Positions 13,501 to 24,688 of a stretch of 64,000 nucleotides of DNA are shown here, one piece after another. The position numbers and the translations under genes were made by a program. Position 1 is the first letter of the stretch. Each line of letters starts with the position of its first letter. This DNA is from Burhinus oedicnemus. Its lineage: Eukaryota > Chordata > Aves > Charadriiformes > Burhinidae. Under the pieces are notes generated by a model, which did no database searches, was not told the DNA's origin, and worked only from the letters and a program-made list of their open reading frames with translations. Location of the stretch: assembly GCA_008921705.1 (NCBI GenBank), contig VFFE01007127.1, positions 193,550 through 257,549 on the forward strand, read 5' to 3'.

Positions 13501-15261
13501 CAATCCTCTTTGATAGCCCGTATGTTAACAACGTATGTATGTAAGGATACCTTTTCCTCTGAGTCTGACAGTGCATGGATATTCCTCTACGTATTTTTAG
13601 TCATGGCATTTCTAAAATTTTCAAAGAATAATGGAGCCCTTGAGCAAGCGTAAATTGTTCTGGTACAAAATCCATGTATAGACAGAGAATTGTCTTGTTA
13701 AACTGCACATGGAAACATTTTGCAGAACATCTTTGAAAAAATCCAACAGAGAAACAATATATCACAAAATACAATGTATTCATGAGTGTGCTATGGATAA
13801 AGTGCAATTGCTGTGCTGTTGTTATTTTTTCAAATACATGCGAGTGTATTTAAATGATTATGGATGAAAGACAATAAAATATAAAGAATGACATTTGAAA
13901 AAGAATCTTGCCTCTCTCTGTTGGCGCTCTTTGTGGCTTCTTTGAAAAGGGCTGGTGTTGTTCTTTTTGGATATATACCATATGGAGCACAACAACACTT
14001 TCCTAAGAAATAAATATTTTAACCTAAATGTTCTAAACACCTTCCATTTGAAAACTGGGACATATAAATACCCCAGTGCTGGCCTAGTAAAATCTGAAGG
14101 ACTTTCAGATGAACAAGATAGGGTAAAAGTTTCACCAGAGAGTCCCACACAAATGTATAACTAAACCTGTGGGCTTGTTCTCTTCCATGATGAATCTTCA
14201 CAGGAAAACAGAGAGCTGATCTTTGCTAGATTAGACTGGGAGGCGCTTCACTGGCTGAGGGCCAAAAACACTGTGATTAAAAATGCTAACGTATATTCTG
14301 AGTTTACTCTGTTTAACTGCTAAGACAAGATGCCATTACAATATAATTAGTTTAGTGCTGTAGTCAGGATCTGGCCAAATAAAAGACCCTTTCCATACCT
14401 AAATGCTGGAATTTGGGATCTCAGAGGTGCTCAACATGAAGTCCAGGCAGGACATGCAGCCAGAAAGACCTCACACACAATCTGATCAATTTTGTAGAAC
14501 ATAATCCTTTGGAATCTTTCTGAATTAATACTCATTTTAACTTGAAAACCCCTGGGACAACTTTGTACACCAGCTTCCCAAGCAAGTCAATGTAGTATAG
14601 AGGAGCATCTTGGGAAAGATTCTAAAAATACGCCCTCTGGTTACCACAGCAAACTACCCAAACATGCATGGAAATATTTTCGTGCAAACAGAACCTGGAT
14701 TTCACTTTTTTCTACCCCATCTCCCAAGACCATAACCTGCTGTGGTATGTTACAGGTACATGCAATTAAAATTCAGTACCTTTTCTCTGCACTGAGCTCC
14801 ATCCACCTCTTACATCCACTTTGAACCTCATTTGCTTGCAGCTGCCCCATGTTTCAATTCAGTCAAACAGGCTTTTTTGTAACTCTGAATGAAAAAAACA
14901 TCAACAACTTTCTAATTTTGGGTCTGTGAACAAACTTCAGAGCCTGGGCACTCTCCAGGAGACCAAGACAACTGACGTTAATAGCTGCACTCTACTTTTA
15001 CCAACCTCCTAAGTCCTGGGATCTTGGTAAGCTTTGCAAATACCAAATAACATCTGGATTCCCCTGTGAAAAAGGCATTACTTATCATCAGAGCAAGATT
15101 AGTAGCCAGTGAGCAATTTCTGAGGGATGGCAGAAGAACCATGCGTGGCTGGACCAGGCTTTCGACTCCCAAATATAGGCAAGAGAACTTCAGTATCTTT
15201 GCTTGCTCTTCAGCTACAGCTCAAAAACAAGCAGCATATACATTTTTTAACAATTTTTACT
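10571..15261. other. AT-rich unique sequence, no gene recognised
   Basis: I found no gene or recognisable dispersed repeat. From about 11.8 kb the sequence becomes strongly AT-rich, with short ATT/TAA-type runs (for example 12810-12845). It contains one copy of a 46-bp segment that recurs at 15921 (listed separately). Confidence 0.55.
12755..12800 (+). repeat. Short dispersed duplicate, copy 1
   Basis: This segment starts with the 23-bp run formed by CCCACCTCACTG and CTGGAAGATGC, which is shared exactly with 15921-15943. The similarity then continues imperfectly (TTTA..CAC.TACTTA.TTTT) to about 12800. By eye about 40 of 47 positions agree. Flanks on both sides are unrelated, so this is a short duplicated or dispersed unit rather than part of a long duplication. 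I do not recognise the family. Confidence 0.6.
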
Positions 15262-15540
15262 TCATAGAATCATAGGACGGTTTAGGTTGGAAGAGACCTT
15301 AAAAATCACCTAGTTCCAACCCCCCTGCCATGGGCAGGGGCACCTCCCACTAGACCTGGTGGCTCAAAGCCCCATCCAACCTGGCCTTGAACACCTCCAG
15401 GGATGGGGCAGCCACAGCTTCTCTGGGCAACCTGGGCCAGTGTCTCACCACCCTCAGAGGGAAAAAATCCCTGAGATCTCATCTAAATCTCTCCTGTCCC
15501 AGCCTGAAGCCATTACCCCTCGTCCTATCAGGCAGGGATA
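15262..15540 (-). mobile_element. CR1 LINE fragment, 3' end
   Basis: On the plus strand the copy begins with TTCATAGAATCATAGGACGG, the complement of the CR1 terminal octamers. It continues with GGTTGGAAGAGACC, CATGGGCAGGGGCACCTCCC and CAGGGATGGGGCAGCCACAG. It ends near the coding stretch for LPDRTRGNGFRLGQ on the minus strand. This is the same subfamily as the copies at 29.6, 33.2 and 48.3 kb. The reading frame is short and the copy is 5' truncated at about 15540. Confidence 0.95.
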
Positions 15541-15920
15541 ATGGTTTCATCTTCTCCAGAGATGAACGCTGCTCTCTCTGAAGGACCAGTCTCAGCCATG
15601 CTAAAGAACTGTCTCTTTTGCATCTTGACCAGGACTTTGCAGTACTGGGGGACAAACAGCAACAATAACTGAACACCAGATGCCACGGCCCATGGACTTG
15701 TTTTGGATACGCTAACCTCTTCACCTCATGCCAAGCAAAAGCCATCGAAATCAAGATGACTCTAGGTGAGCACTGAATCACTTCTTGCAGCTTCTGGAGC
15801 CAGTGGGACAACGGGCAAGACTGGAGATAGATGGGAGGCACCGCCTTCTCCAGACAGAGCCCACGCAGAGGTGGAGGTCAGAGCCGCAACCACCAAGTTG
15901 ACTGCGATCCTGGCCCACTG

Positions 15921-15967
15921 CCCACCTCACTGCTGGAAGATGCCCTTTACCCACTTACTTATTTTCA
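15921..15967 (+). repeat. Short dispersed duplicate, copy 2
   Basis: This is the partner of 12755-12800. The first 23 bp are identical, then similarity is imperfect over about 24 bp with one gap. It lies about 3.2 kb downstream in the same orientation and the flanks do not match. Confidence 0.6.
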
Positions 15968-17144
15968 TTGCAAGCAGTCTACTAACACTTATGCAGTGAG
16001 AACTCAATGATCACTAGCGCCAATGCCCTGCAAACTCAAAGTATCAGGAGATGCCAAACTGCTCTTAAACACGCGTTCTGGGCAAAACTGTGTAGGAAGG
16101 TGCACGGGAGGAATTCACCAGGATTAAGCTCAAAACAACACTCCGAAAGCTACAAAATTTAACCCCAGAAACTGTTACAACAAAATTTTCAGTGCTTACT
16201 TACTTAGCCTTCACAGAGAATTAAAGGCAGTCCAGGAAAAACACACCCTTATCCTGGTAAGAAATCATCCACACATTTTAATGTGCCACCTGCATATACT
16301 GTGCAAATCTACAAGGCCCTAAATATAAACAGACAGCCCTTTCCTGGCTGTTAAAATGAACACTACCTCAGCTTGTTCTCCGAGCAAGCCAAAATTATAG
16401 CTGCTTGGAGATCAGAAACATTTTAGGGTGGGACACTTCCCCCCCCCTCTTTTTACAGTGTTTGTAGTTTCATGAATAAGGCCTTCATTGTGCCCAAACC
16501 CCAAAGATATCCACCTTGGAGGGAGAGCTAAAATTAGTATTAAGTATACTCCTGAAGCTGTCAGAAGAAAAGACAGCTTGCATGGGATGCTAGGGATTCG
16601 GCCGGCAAAACAGCGTCCCTGAAGAGGCTGGGTCCTGTGCTGCACCTCTTCTTGGAGAGCTGGTGGTTTTGCATACACCCCACATACACGCTTGTTTACC
16701 TATCCAAAAAACTTCGTTATTCCCGCAAAGTCCAGCAGGATAAAGTTGTGCCAGCACACACATGCCTGACATACATGCTTCTGGAAGCAGAGGAAGCATC
16801 AAGATGCAACTACGTGAGCAAAGGCTGTCCTGAATTTCCATTCCAGAAGACCCAAAATCATTTTAAAGGCAGTAAATATGGAGCTGACGTTCCTTATTAT
16901 GAAATAATAGGCAGGTCTGGGTGGAGCACAACATGTTTCTCAGCGCAGGATCAGGCGAAAAGCAAAAGAAACCTCTTCTTCACTCCCAGATGATGCTAGG
17001 GAGTACACGGCCAGAGGTGCCCGACTTATGACCTGCTGCAGGAGAGAGGGACGGGTCAGTCACCTTGCAGGTAAAAATCCAGAGCAACTGGACGAGGAAA
17101 GCAGAGCCTCCTTGATCACCCTGGCTGGAGTGAAATTGGGTGTG

Positions 17145-17189
17145 TATATCTATCTATCTATCTGTACATGTGTATATATCTATATATAA
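17145..17189 (+). repeat. TATC / TA microsatellite
   Basis: About four TATC units are followed by TGTACATGTGTATATATC and TATATATAA. This is simple sequence and likely to vary in length between individuals. Confidence 0.9.
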
Positions 17190-17941
17190 CCTGAGCACGC
17201 CCTCAGTACCTCGCCAGCCAAGGGCATGATGGTGGCAGTGCTGGCAGACAGGACGGGTGGCATATGGGTGGCATACCCCTCCTTTCCCTTCCCAACCTTT
17301 GCTTACATTTCATCTAGTCTACTCTGATTCCAAGGTTTAATAAAATTGAATCCCAGAATGTCTTGAATTAATTAATTAGTTCTCGTTCCAAGCCACCGTG
17401 CCAATTGCTGCAATTCCGCTGTTTCTCCGGAAAGAGTCAGAGCCCGGCTGCATCCATCCCCTTGAGCAGGAGCAGCCACAGACCAGCCAGGGGCTGGTGA
17501 GCCGAGCGCCACGCAGCAAAGGGGCTGATTTCAAAGCACTTTGATTTTTCCCCTTGGCCTGGTTTGAGCGACACAGGACTAATTTCTCTTCTAATGCTTG
17601 GGAAAACAGCACTTTCAGAAGACTCTAGTGTCTGTAGTTGTGAAAATATTTACTTTATAGCCAGCCATGGTGAGCGGGTTTCAAGGTCTCAAGTGTTTTC
17701 GAGCTCGCCAGGTGCAGGGATGAGGAGGAGCGAGACCCGGGCACTTGACCCCAGCTGGCCAACAGGGTCATTTCATACCATGAATGGCACATTCAATAGA
17801 AATTAGAAAGTTTGCTGTGAAGTTCTGGCTTTCACTTGATGGCTGCAATCCTAAGAACTTCTTGCCCTGGTGCCGGAGCCCTGAGCCCTTCCCTTCCTCC
17901 CAAAGCCGTAGCGCTTGCAGTGTCCCACATTGGCCGTCTCC

Positions 17942-18203
17942 TGCTGGGAGTGCACAGCTTCCTACGGATAGAATGGGCTGAGTATAATGCTTGTATATGT
18001 TATATTGGTATCGGGATCAACACTGGTTCTTTAGTGTTATTACTGTTAATTATCTAGTCTTATTCTGTTAAATCTGTTATATTTCAACCCCTGGGTTTTC
18101 TTGTTTTCTTCCCAACCCCCCTTCCTGGGTGGGGAGGGGTCATCAGTGATAGAATAATTGTTTAAATGACAATAAATTGTTGCGGGTTTCTCAAACTGTA
18201 ACA
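17942..18203 (+). mobile_element. Compact solo-LTR-like element
   Basis: The right half has the layout of an avian endogenous-retrovirus LTR. There is a TATA-like stretch (TTGTATATGTTATATTGG) near 17991-18008, a C/G-rich stretch near 18114-18140, an AATAAA polyadenylation signal at 18171-18176, and an end in GTAACA at 18203. The proposed left end TGCTGGGAG is flanked by CTCC (17938-17941) and the right end is also followed by CTCC (18204-18207). This would fit a 4-bp target-site duplication and a 262-bp solo LTR. The left end is uncertain because TGCT is an unusual start and a 4-bp match can be chance. No internal retroviral sequence flanks it. Confidence 0.42.
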
Positions 18204-19083
18204 CTCCTCCATTATTTCCCCACTAGAAAACCTCCTGCAGGTACAACCGGCCATGCCCGTGCGTCAGGTATGAACAGCAGTACCGTGAGGTACTGCTGCA
18301 CTCACAGCCCTCAGCAGCAGAGCGGGGGTCCCGCACCCACAAAGTCAGTCTTCGGTCATCAAAATTGGTGAGTTGGGACTAACAGGCTACCTGGTATCAT
18401 CCAATCCATGTGCTCCAACTACAACTCTTTGGCCCCCATCCTTTGCTTCTGAGCTTGCTTCCCTCTTCAAATCATCCTCAATAAAGGATTTTTTTTATTC
18501 CCTGACACAAAGAAAACACAAAACTCTTTTTTTTACTGGGGAAAAGCTGTGGGAATTCAGGAGATATGGGGTTATTTTGACAGGACAGCAGCATTATTCC
18601 CTGTACTGATCTTTCCTAATAGATGATTTCCAACAAGCGTGACATCCCACCGGACACTCCACAGAGCATCCTCAAAGTGCAACAGCGACACAGTCCTCCC
18701 AAAATTTTTAGCTTCTTCTTCTCATCTTCCTCCCTGCCACAGCTAAGAGAAGAGCAATCTCAGGTGCTTGGTGGCCACAGTGACAAGCTCGGCATCAACA
18801 AACAGACACGGACCATGGAACAAGAAATATTTCCCACTGCATCGTTGTCTGTTTTGCACCATTTCATGCAGTGTAATTAATTCTGATCTCAGAAGTCTCA
18901 TCGGTTTTGTCTGCTGCCAGTGCGCTGGGCAGGGACCCTGATGAAGTGCACTTGTTTACAAACACGTTAAAGCATATTTAAAATCCATTGTTTCTCGCTC
19001 CAGCTGCCCAAGTACTTTTTACTCAGCTCCTGGACTCGTACCAAAAATAAAAATGACAGATTGCCAAAAAGGACAGAGACGGA

Positions 19084-19106
19084 GGGGTGGACGGAGGGAG
19101 GGAGGG
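19084..19106 (+). repeat. G-rich run, borderline G-quadruplex motif
   Basis: Four G runs (4, 3, 3, 3) are separated by loops of 8, 1 and 1 bases. The first loop is one base over the usual limit of seven, so quadruplex formation is possible but not strongly predicted. Confidence 0.4.
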
Positions 19107-21694
19107 ATGCAAAGCGGCTAGACAGCACAGCAGATGAATGTATTATCCCGCTGCCTCTGGGAACGGAGGTCAGAAGCCGGACCAGGCTGAAGAAACACAT
19201 TGCAAGAAACACTTGTGAAATTAAAGGTCAGCGAGATAATGAGCTATAACTGCAGCCGAGCAAGAAGTATTTGCTGATGGAGCTGGCTCTGAGCTCTCGC
19301 TGGTGTGTGGCTACCTGCTGCTCCCAGGATGCAAAAATCTGTCCCCTTCAATTAACGTTCACCAATGAGATGAAAGGCCTGGCTATGGCGCAGCGAGGCA
19401 CGGCTGCGGCTCTCAGGGAAGCTGTGCTCTTCCTTCCGTCACCCTCATGTTATTTCCAGGCTAACGGCTTCTCCCTGAGAAAAGGCTGCGGCTTCTGCAG
19501 CGGCAGCACCGCCGCCTGCCCCAGCCCAGCCCTCTTCCCAGCAGCATTCCTGCTCTTCCGCTCACGCGGGGAATGCTGCTGTGGTGCCTGTCCTACGCCA
19601 TGGCATTTTGACGCTGAAAATAACCCGCGGCTGTGGATCCAAAACACGGCCCTGGTGCAGTGAGCCTGGCTGCAGACAGCAGCAGACTGCCGCGGGTTGT
19701 GCATCTTGACGGATAAAGCTGTAGGCTCCAAAGCAGGGAACAGGCAAACCCATTTTTCACTTAAGGAGCATGTTCATCTGTCTCATATCAGCCAAGTGAC
19801 TCCCAGCCCTTAGAGACCACCCAACGCAGGTGCCAGACCCTGGATTTTGCCTCTACAACATGCTGGTGGCCAGTGTCAATACCCAGCAGCGCAGCACCTT
19901 CTTCTGGAGCTCCATGAACAGGATTTTATTTCCACAAAATTCCCCAAAGTTGGGCAAGCAGCCTCCCTAAGGAGGGTAAAACTTCATCAGTAAATGAAGC
20001 AACTTTGTGAAGGCTGCAGGGGGAAGAAGGCACGGCTGCAAGGGATAGGGGGAGCAGGCAAAGGAGGGTGGGATTTGGGTACCTGCTGGTCATGTCGCTC
20101 AGCTACAAGGGGAAAGACCCAAGAGCAGTCTGTTTCTAAATAATTTATATTAGGCAGCTGCTGGATAAAGGGCCAGAAAGAAAATCATGTCAGCAGGAGA
20201 GGTGACCTCCACCCTAGCACTGCAATCCACATCTACTGGGTTCAGAAAGTTCCAGCAAGTGCCTGTATGGAAGCACAGGCTGCTCTGGCTGGGTAGCTAC
20301 GAACAAAACCACCGGCACGCTGCAAGCAGGAATAAAGTTAAAAAACCCAAGATCAGCAGCCTGGATCAGTCCTTGCCCCTCAAAACATCTTTTTAAGTGC
20401 TCAGTCACCGTACGTCTGCTCTAGGAATTGCAAACCTCCATGACCGTGTCACCTCGGAGGGACATAAAACCTGCGGAAATCCCGGCAGTCAGCACACCTC
20501 CCATCACAACGGCAGGCAGGACAGGCACAGGCTCAGCCGCGACGCGCCACCACCAGGGGCTCTGTGGTCCTCCACGCTTCCCGAACCACTGGAGCAGGCA
20601 CCGAAGACATGGCAGAGCCTCTTACCTGTGGACAAGCCGCTACAAGTTCATCTCTCCGATGCTTGGAGGAGACTCAGGTGTTCATACAGTGACCTGGGAA
20701 AGGGAGCCTGGGGTAGAAAACATGAGAGCTTTATGTAACGAGGCAGTTTACGTGTGCCGTTTACACCAGACACAGCCACATCCTCTCCAACTGTGGTAGC
20801 AACTCAGATATTTTTCTACTTGCTCCCATCAAGATATTAGGGCTTTTCCTTACTTGCTCTTTCACTCCTTTTGTGCAATCCCTTCTGCCACCATTTTGGC
20901 CTAATCTTTTAGAGGTTTTTCGCTATGCTGTCCTCTTCTCACATGGGACCCGGACATGAAGGCAAATAATTTTTGAAGAATATAATTCATGTAAAGATTT
21001 TCCTTTACATGTGAAATGATTCCTTTCCAGATGTACAAAGGCAAGGCATAGGAGACCCACGAGTGATGGGCTTTCTATTTTTCCTAAAACCAGACCCTGA
21101 ATGCAAAACAGAGCCCGTCCTGACTATTTCAGAGCTGGAAAATAAACATGAGCACTGTCCTGGGCTGCCAGCACCCCCAGCCCTGGCCCCACTCCAGCCT
21201 GCAGCAGGGGGAGCTGCTCTGGGCACAGCTGGGGACTGATCATTCACTGCCAGCCTCAGGACCGGTGGGGTTCAGCCTTAATAGACAACTAAAAAATCAG
21301 AACTTGTTATGGGAAGGTACCCAGGAGAAAAAAATTTCAAAAGTCTGAGACTGGCTTAAAGTAGAGCTAAAAACCAAAGTTTTCCAGAATGCATCTGGAT
21401 GCAGGAAAAAAAGGCAGCACGAGGAAGCTGCTGTTGGGCAGCGCTAATGAAATCGCCTTCAGCCCCACGGGCAGCAGCCCTATGCATGGGGACGGCTGCA
21501 GCCATGACCACGGGCAGTGTCCTCATGGTGGTGCAGAGCATCCTCAGCTGTGGACCCTCAGGGCAGCCGGGCACCTGAGCGAGCACCAGAGGAGCAACTG
21601 CAGCCTGCAAAACACCAGCATGGGGGTATGGGGAAGCAGCTTTGCCCTTGCTTGACTCCTTTTAGCTGGAGATTTCTGGGCACTTTATAGTCAA

Positions 21695-21850
21695 CCATCA
21701 ATTCTCATAATCTCAGACAAGCAAGCGAGTGTTTAGCCCCATTTCACTGATGTGGAAACTGAGGCAGGGAGGGCTGCACGGGCACCAATGCAGAGCCCAT
21801 ATGGTTCCCAAGATCTGCCCTCAACACCACACTTCTTCCAGGTCCTTCCG
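21695..21850 (+). mobile_element. Ancient MIR-like SINE
   Basis: MIR is an old tRNA-derived SINE whose core is shared across amniotes. The core here reads AGCCCCATTTCACTGATGTG followed by GAAACTGAGGCAGGGAG, close to the family core CCCCATTTTACAGATGAGGAAACTGAGGC. Weaker agreement continues upstream (CAATTCTCATAATCTCA) and downstream (a CAGAGCC stretch, then a CTTCTTCCA stretch). The high divergence fits an insertion older than the bird lineage. Confidence 0.55.
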
Positions 21851-22937
21851 ATACACCCATCCATGGTTACTCTTATTGTGTCTTTAAATTCATTTTTCTC
21901 ATTAGGCAGGAGGAAATAACTACAGACAGGTCAGACTCTGAGGATTTAATGGAACTAAAACTGTTAGGCCATCCAGCAATTCTTCATAACGTCTTCCCCA
22001 CCATGCCTTCTGCTGCCAGCAATTAGATTAGACAATTTTAAATCTGTATCCTTATTAGTGGCTTCTCCTGAAAGCATGCTGACACACGCATGCAGATGCA
22101 GAGCTGGTATGAAGTTACAGAAAACTCTGTGCAATGTTATTGCAAAAGCACATACGCACAAATAAACGTAATAGCAGGACAGGACTGAATATGACCACTG
22201 AGAATACTTTAAATCATTGTGAACAAAAGGCGAAAAGCACTGGTGAAGATGAAACACCCTACTCAACAATGCCAAACAAAGATAAAAAAGTTTATATGTT
22301 AATCTTGCAACTGTCTTACAAGCAAATCTTGTTTTAATTTAACAAGGGTGAAAGGCCAGAAAGTGCTACAAAATCAGTTTAACAACCCATAAAGATTGTG
22401 AGTAAATGTTGGTTTTAGCATCAGAACATGGCACCATGGACATGGCTCAATTATTTCCCGAAGTACATGCGATAAACAAACATCCCATTTTCTGCTAAAT
22501 TCTGTTAAGGGACTTTGTTGTCCCTCTCCCATACGTGAATTGACCTCAGGTTTTGCAGAGATCTATAAAGTCCCATCTCAGATCTCTGTTGCATTCTGCC
22601 CCAATGCTGCTCCCGGAGAGCCAGCAGCGTTCGTAAAACACCAGAAAACACTCGTTGCTCTCTCATTTGACACATCAAACTCCATGTCAGTAAATGCAAA
22701 GATGGCTCGCGGGTGCTAGGTGATATGAGGAACCTCCTGCCCACTTCCAGAAGGGAAGCAAGGAGACATCTACGCCTGTCTCCCTGCTATGGCTGGGTAC
22801 TGCTGCCCTGCGTGCGTGGAAAAATCTGCCAAGCTCTGGCTGATCCAGAAAGATTCCACCCTGCATTATTTCTACACAGTCCTCAGCCCGTGTTTCTGCT
22901 GTTTTCTTTCCTTCTTTCCCTTTTCTTTCCTCCAAGT

Positions 22938-23801
22938 TGTCCTGATTTGAGGTAAAACAGGACTAATTTTGTTCAGTAACTTTACTTTTTAGCTAGGCCT
23001 CTTCTAACTGCTGAAATTACCAGCATGTTGCGCAGAAACTGTTCACTCTCAGAGTGATGAGACCCGTGTTTACAGTTGATGCCAAGGGATGGGATGCAGA
23101 GAGGCTCCTGCTTATCCTTATTGCTATCACAGCCAAGGGCAGCCAACTTTGGTATTTGCCCCGTTGGAGGGTGGGAAGCGGAAAAGCGCAGAGGGGTCAC
23201 CTCTGCGGGGAGGAGTGGACAGGACAGGTGACCCAAACCTGACCAACAGGGTGTTCCATCCCATCTTCCTCATGCTCAGTAGAAAAGCTGAGGGATCAAA
23301 GGGTCAGCTCTCTTCCTTCAGTGGCCAGCGTCCGAGGAGGACTCTGTCTGTTCGTCTGCCTTTGATCTCCATCCTGAATCCAAATCCGGAATCCAGTTCC
23401 CATCCGTCACTGAGTCCAGTCTGGGACTTTCCCAGTGTCTGCTGGTGACGTGATTGTTATCCTGGGAGCTTGATACAGTTTGGTATATATTTCTATTTCT
23501 TTTTTTTTTTGTTATTTTATTATTAATATTTCATTAAAGTAGTTTAGTTCCTTCTAAACGCTTAAGTCTCTCTTTTTCTCTCTCTCTCCTGCCTCCCTTC
23601 GAAGTGGAGCAGGAGAGAGAGAGCATCTGTTGTTCCACCTGATTGGGCCAATCTGTCCAGCAAGAGGGACAGTGGGTGAACCCGATCATCATCCAGGGGA
23701 AGGCAGGCAGGTCCATCTCTCTGTCTCTTCTCCCCCTTGGTTGGCATCACCCCTTTCTCGCCCCCCTCCCCCAAGTGGAGGAATTATATAGCAGGCTGCC
23801 A
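22938..23801 (+). mobile_element. Probable ERVL-type endogenous retrovirus LTR
   Basis: The element starts TGTCCTGATTTGAGG, a typical left end of abundant avian ERVL-type LTRs. It carries a TATA-like GGTATATATTTC near 23483-23494, an ATTAAA polyadenylation signal at 23533-23538 and a CT-rich R/U5-like stretch. It appears to end in GGCTGCCA at 23801, two bases before a primer-binding-site-like sequence. At about 860 bp it is long but within the range for this class. There is no obvious target-site duplication, as expected for a 5' LTR that keeps internal sequence. The right boundary could lie elsewhere. Because nothing coding follows, this is a relic. Confidence 0.55.
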
Positions 23802-24060
23802 AATTGGTGGAACAAGTGAGGATCAAGAGCTCCCCAGGATGGGAGAGGGTGAGGAAGGGGCTGTATTGGGAGGGTGGTCCCATCCTCTAGTGCATCTTCA
23901 ACTGGGAGCGGCAGTCCTACAGGGGTGAGTCCCCCTGCTCCGCAGGATTAGCCTGAGCAGGGTGCCGGAGACCAGTCACATGGACCAAAGGGTGATGCTC
24001 CCCACACTAAGTCCCTTGCAACTGTCCCTTTTTCCCAAAGGCCTCCTGATATATGCAGTG
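23802..24060 (+). mobile_element. Primer-binding-site-like sequence and retroviral leader relic
   Basis: Right after the LTR comes TTGGTGGAACAAGTGAGGAT (23804-23823). This resembles the leucine-tRNA primer-binding site that gives the ERV-L class its name (TGGTGTCAGAAGTGGGAT), with several changes. The purine-rich stretch to about 23870 and the following GC-rich sequence would then be the leader. No gag-like reading frame is present. The right end is arbitrary: I cannot tell where retroviral sequence stops and host sequence begins. Confidence 0.33.
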
Positions 24061-24674
24061 ATATCAAGACATTCGCTTGACAGCAGCATCACGAAGCATG
24101 CTGCGAGGCTCAGCAGTCCGTGCACCCAAATCTGCTCACTCCGGACCCAAAAGCTGTCGGGCCACGTTCATGCAGCACTGTCTTGGCGAGTTTTCCCTCC
24201 CCAGAAGCAGCAACGTGTAGATCAGGCAAAGGAACGAGCTGACATCGCCAAAATCGCTTCCAGTCCCCCTGGTTCCGCCCTTGCTCCATGACCCCGTGCT
24301 GCACTACGCAGACATGACCTTTGTGTGACAGTTTTGCAGCCGAGACAACGATCCCGGCTCTCCTGCCGAAGGTGAGTGGAGATCGGGGGGTTGCAAGCGT
24401 TGCGGTTGGGGCTATGCATTACTACGCTGTGTTGCTTCCTTCTCACTGGTACTTCCTTCTCCCTGCCACTTCTGTCCCCCTGGTGTGACCTTCCCCTGCT
24501 CACTCGGCGGTGACAACCCTCATCCCAGTCCGGCCTTTGCTGGCCCCAGTCCTGGAGCACACGTGCTGCCTGTGCTATGGCACAGCGCAACGTAACCAGC
24601 TGCAGCTGCCAAGCTGAGGTCCCTCGTCCCCCTGCTCCATCCTTCTGGTGACCGACGCATTTAATTATGTGTCC

Positions 24675-24688
24675 GCACGTGCACGTGC
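24675..24688. promoter_or_regulatory. 14-bp palindrome with two E-boxes
   Basis: GCACGTGCACGTGC is identical to its reverse complement and contains CACGTG twice, at 24676-24681 and 24682-24687. CACGTG is the binding site of bHLH-ZIP and bHLH-PAS factors such as MYC/MAX, USF and CLOCK/BMAL1. It lies at the edge of a GC-rich stretch. Whether it is used cannot be judged from sequence. Confidence 0.3.

Larger units (their letters stand above)
15541..17941. other. Unique sequence with one microsatellite
   Basis: No gene is recognised. The stretch holds the second copy of the short duplicate at 15921, a C/CT-rich run near 16439-16452, a TATC/TA microsatellite at 17145-17189 and a TTAATTAATTAG run near 17367-17378. 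Confidence 0.55.
18204..22937. other. Unique sequence with GC-rich patches
   Basis: No gene is recognised. GC-rich patches lie at about 19370-19660 and 21400-21650, but neither has the length or CpG density that would make a promoter call safe. A G-rich run at 19084-19106 and an ancient MIR-like SINE at 21695-21850 are listed separately. A CT-rich stretch lies at 22903-22933, immediately before the LTR. Confidence 0.5.

Noticed and set aside
19370..19660. GC-rich patch as a CpG-island promoter
   Set aside because: Short, with few CpG steps relative to GpC, and no following exon recognisable.
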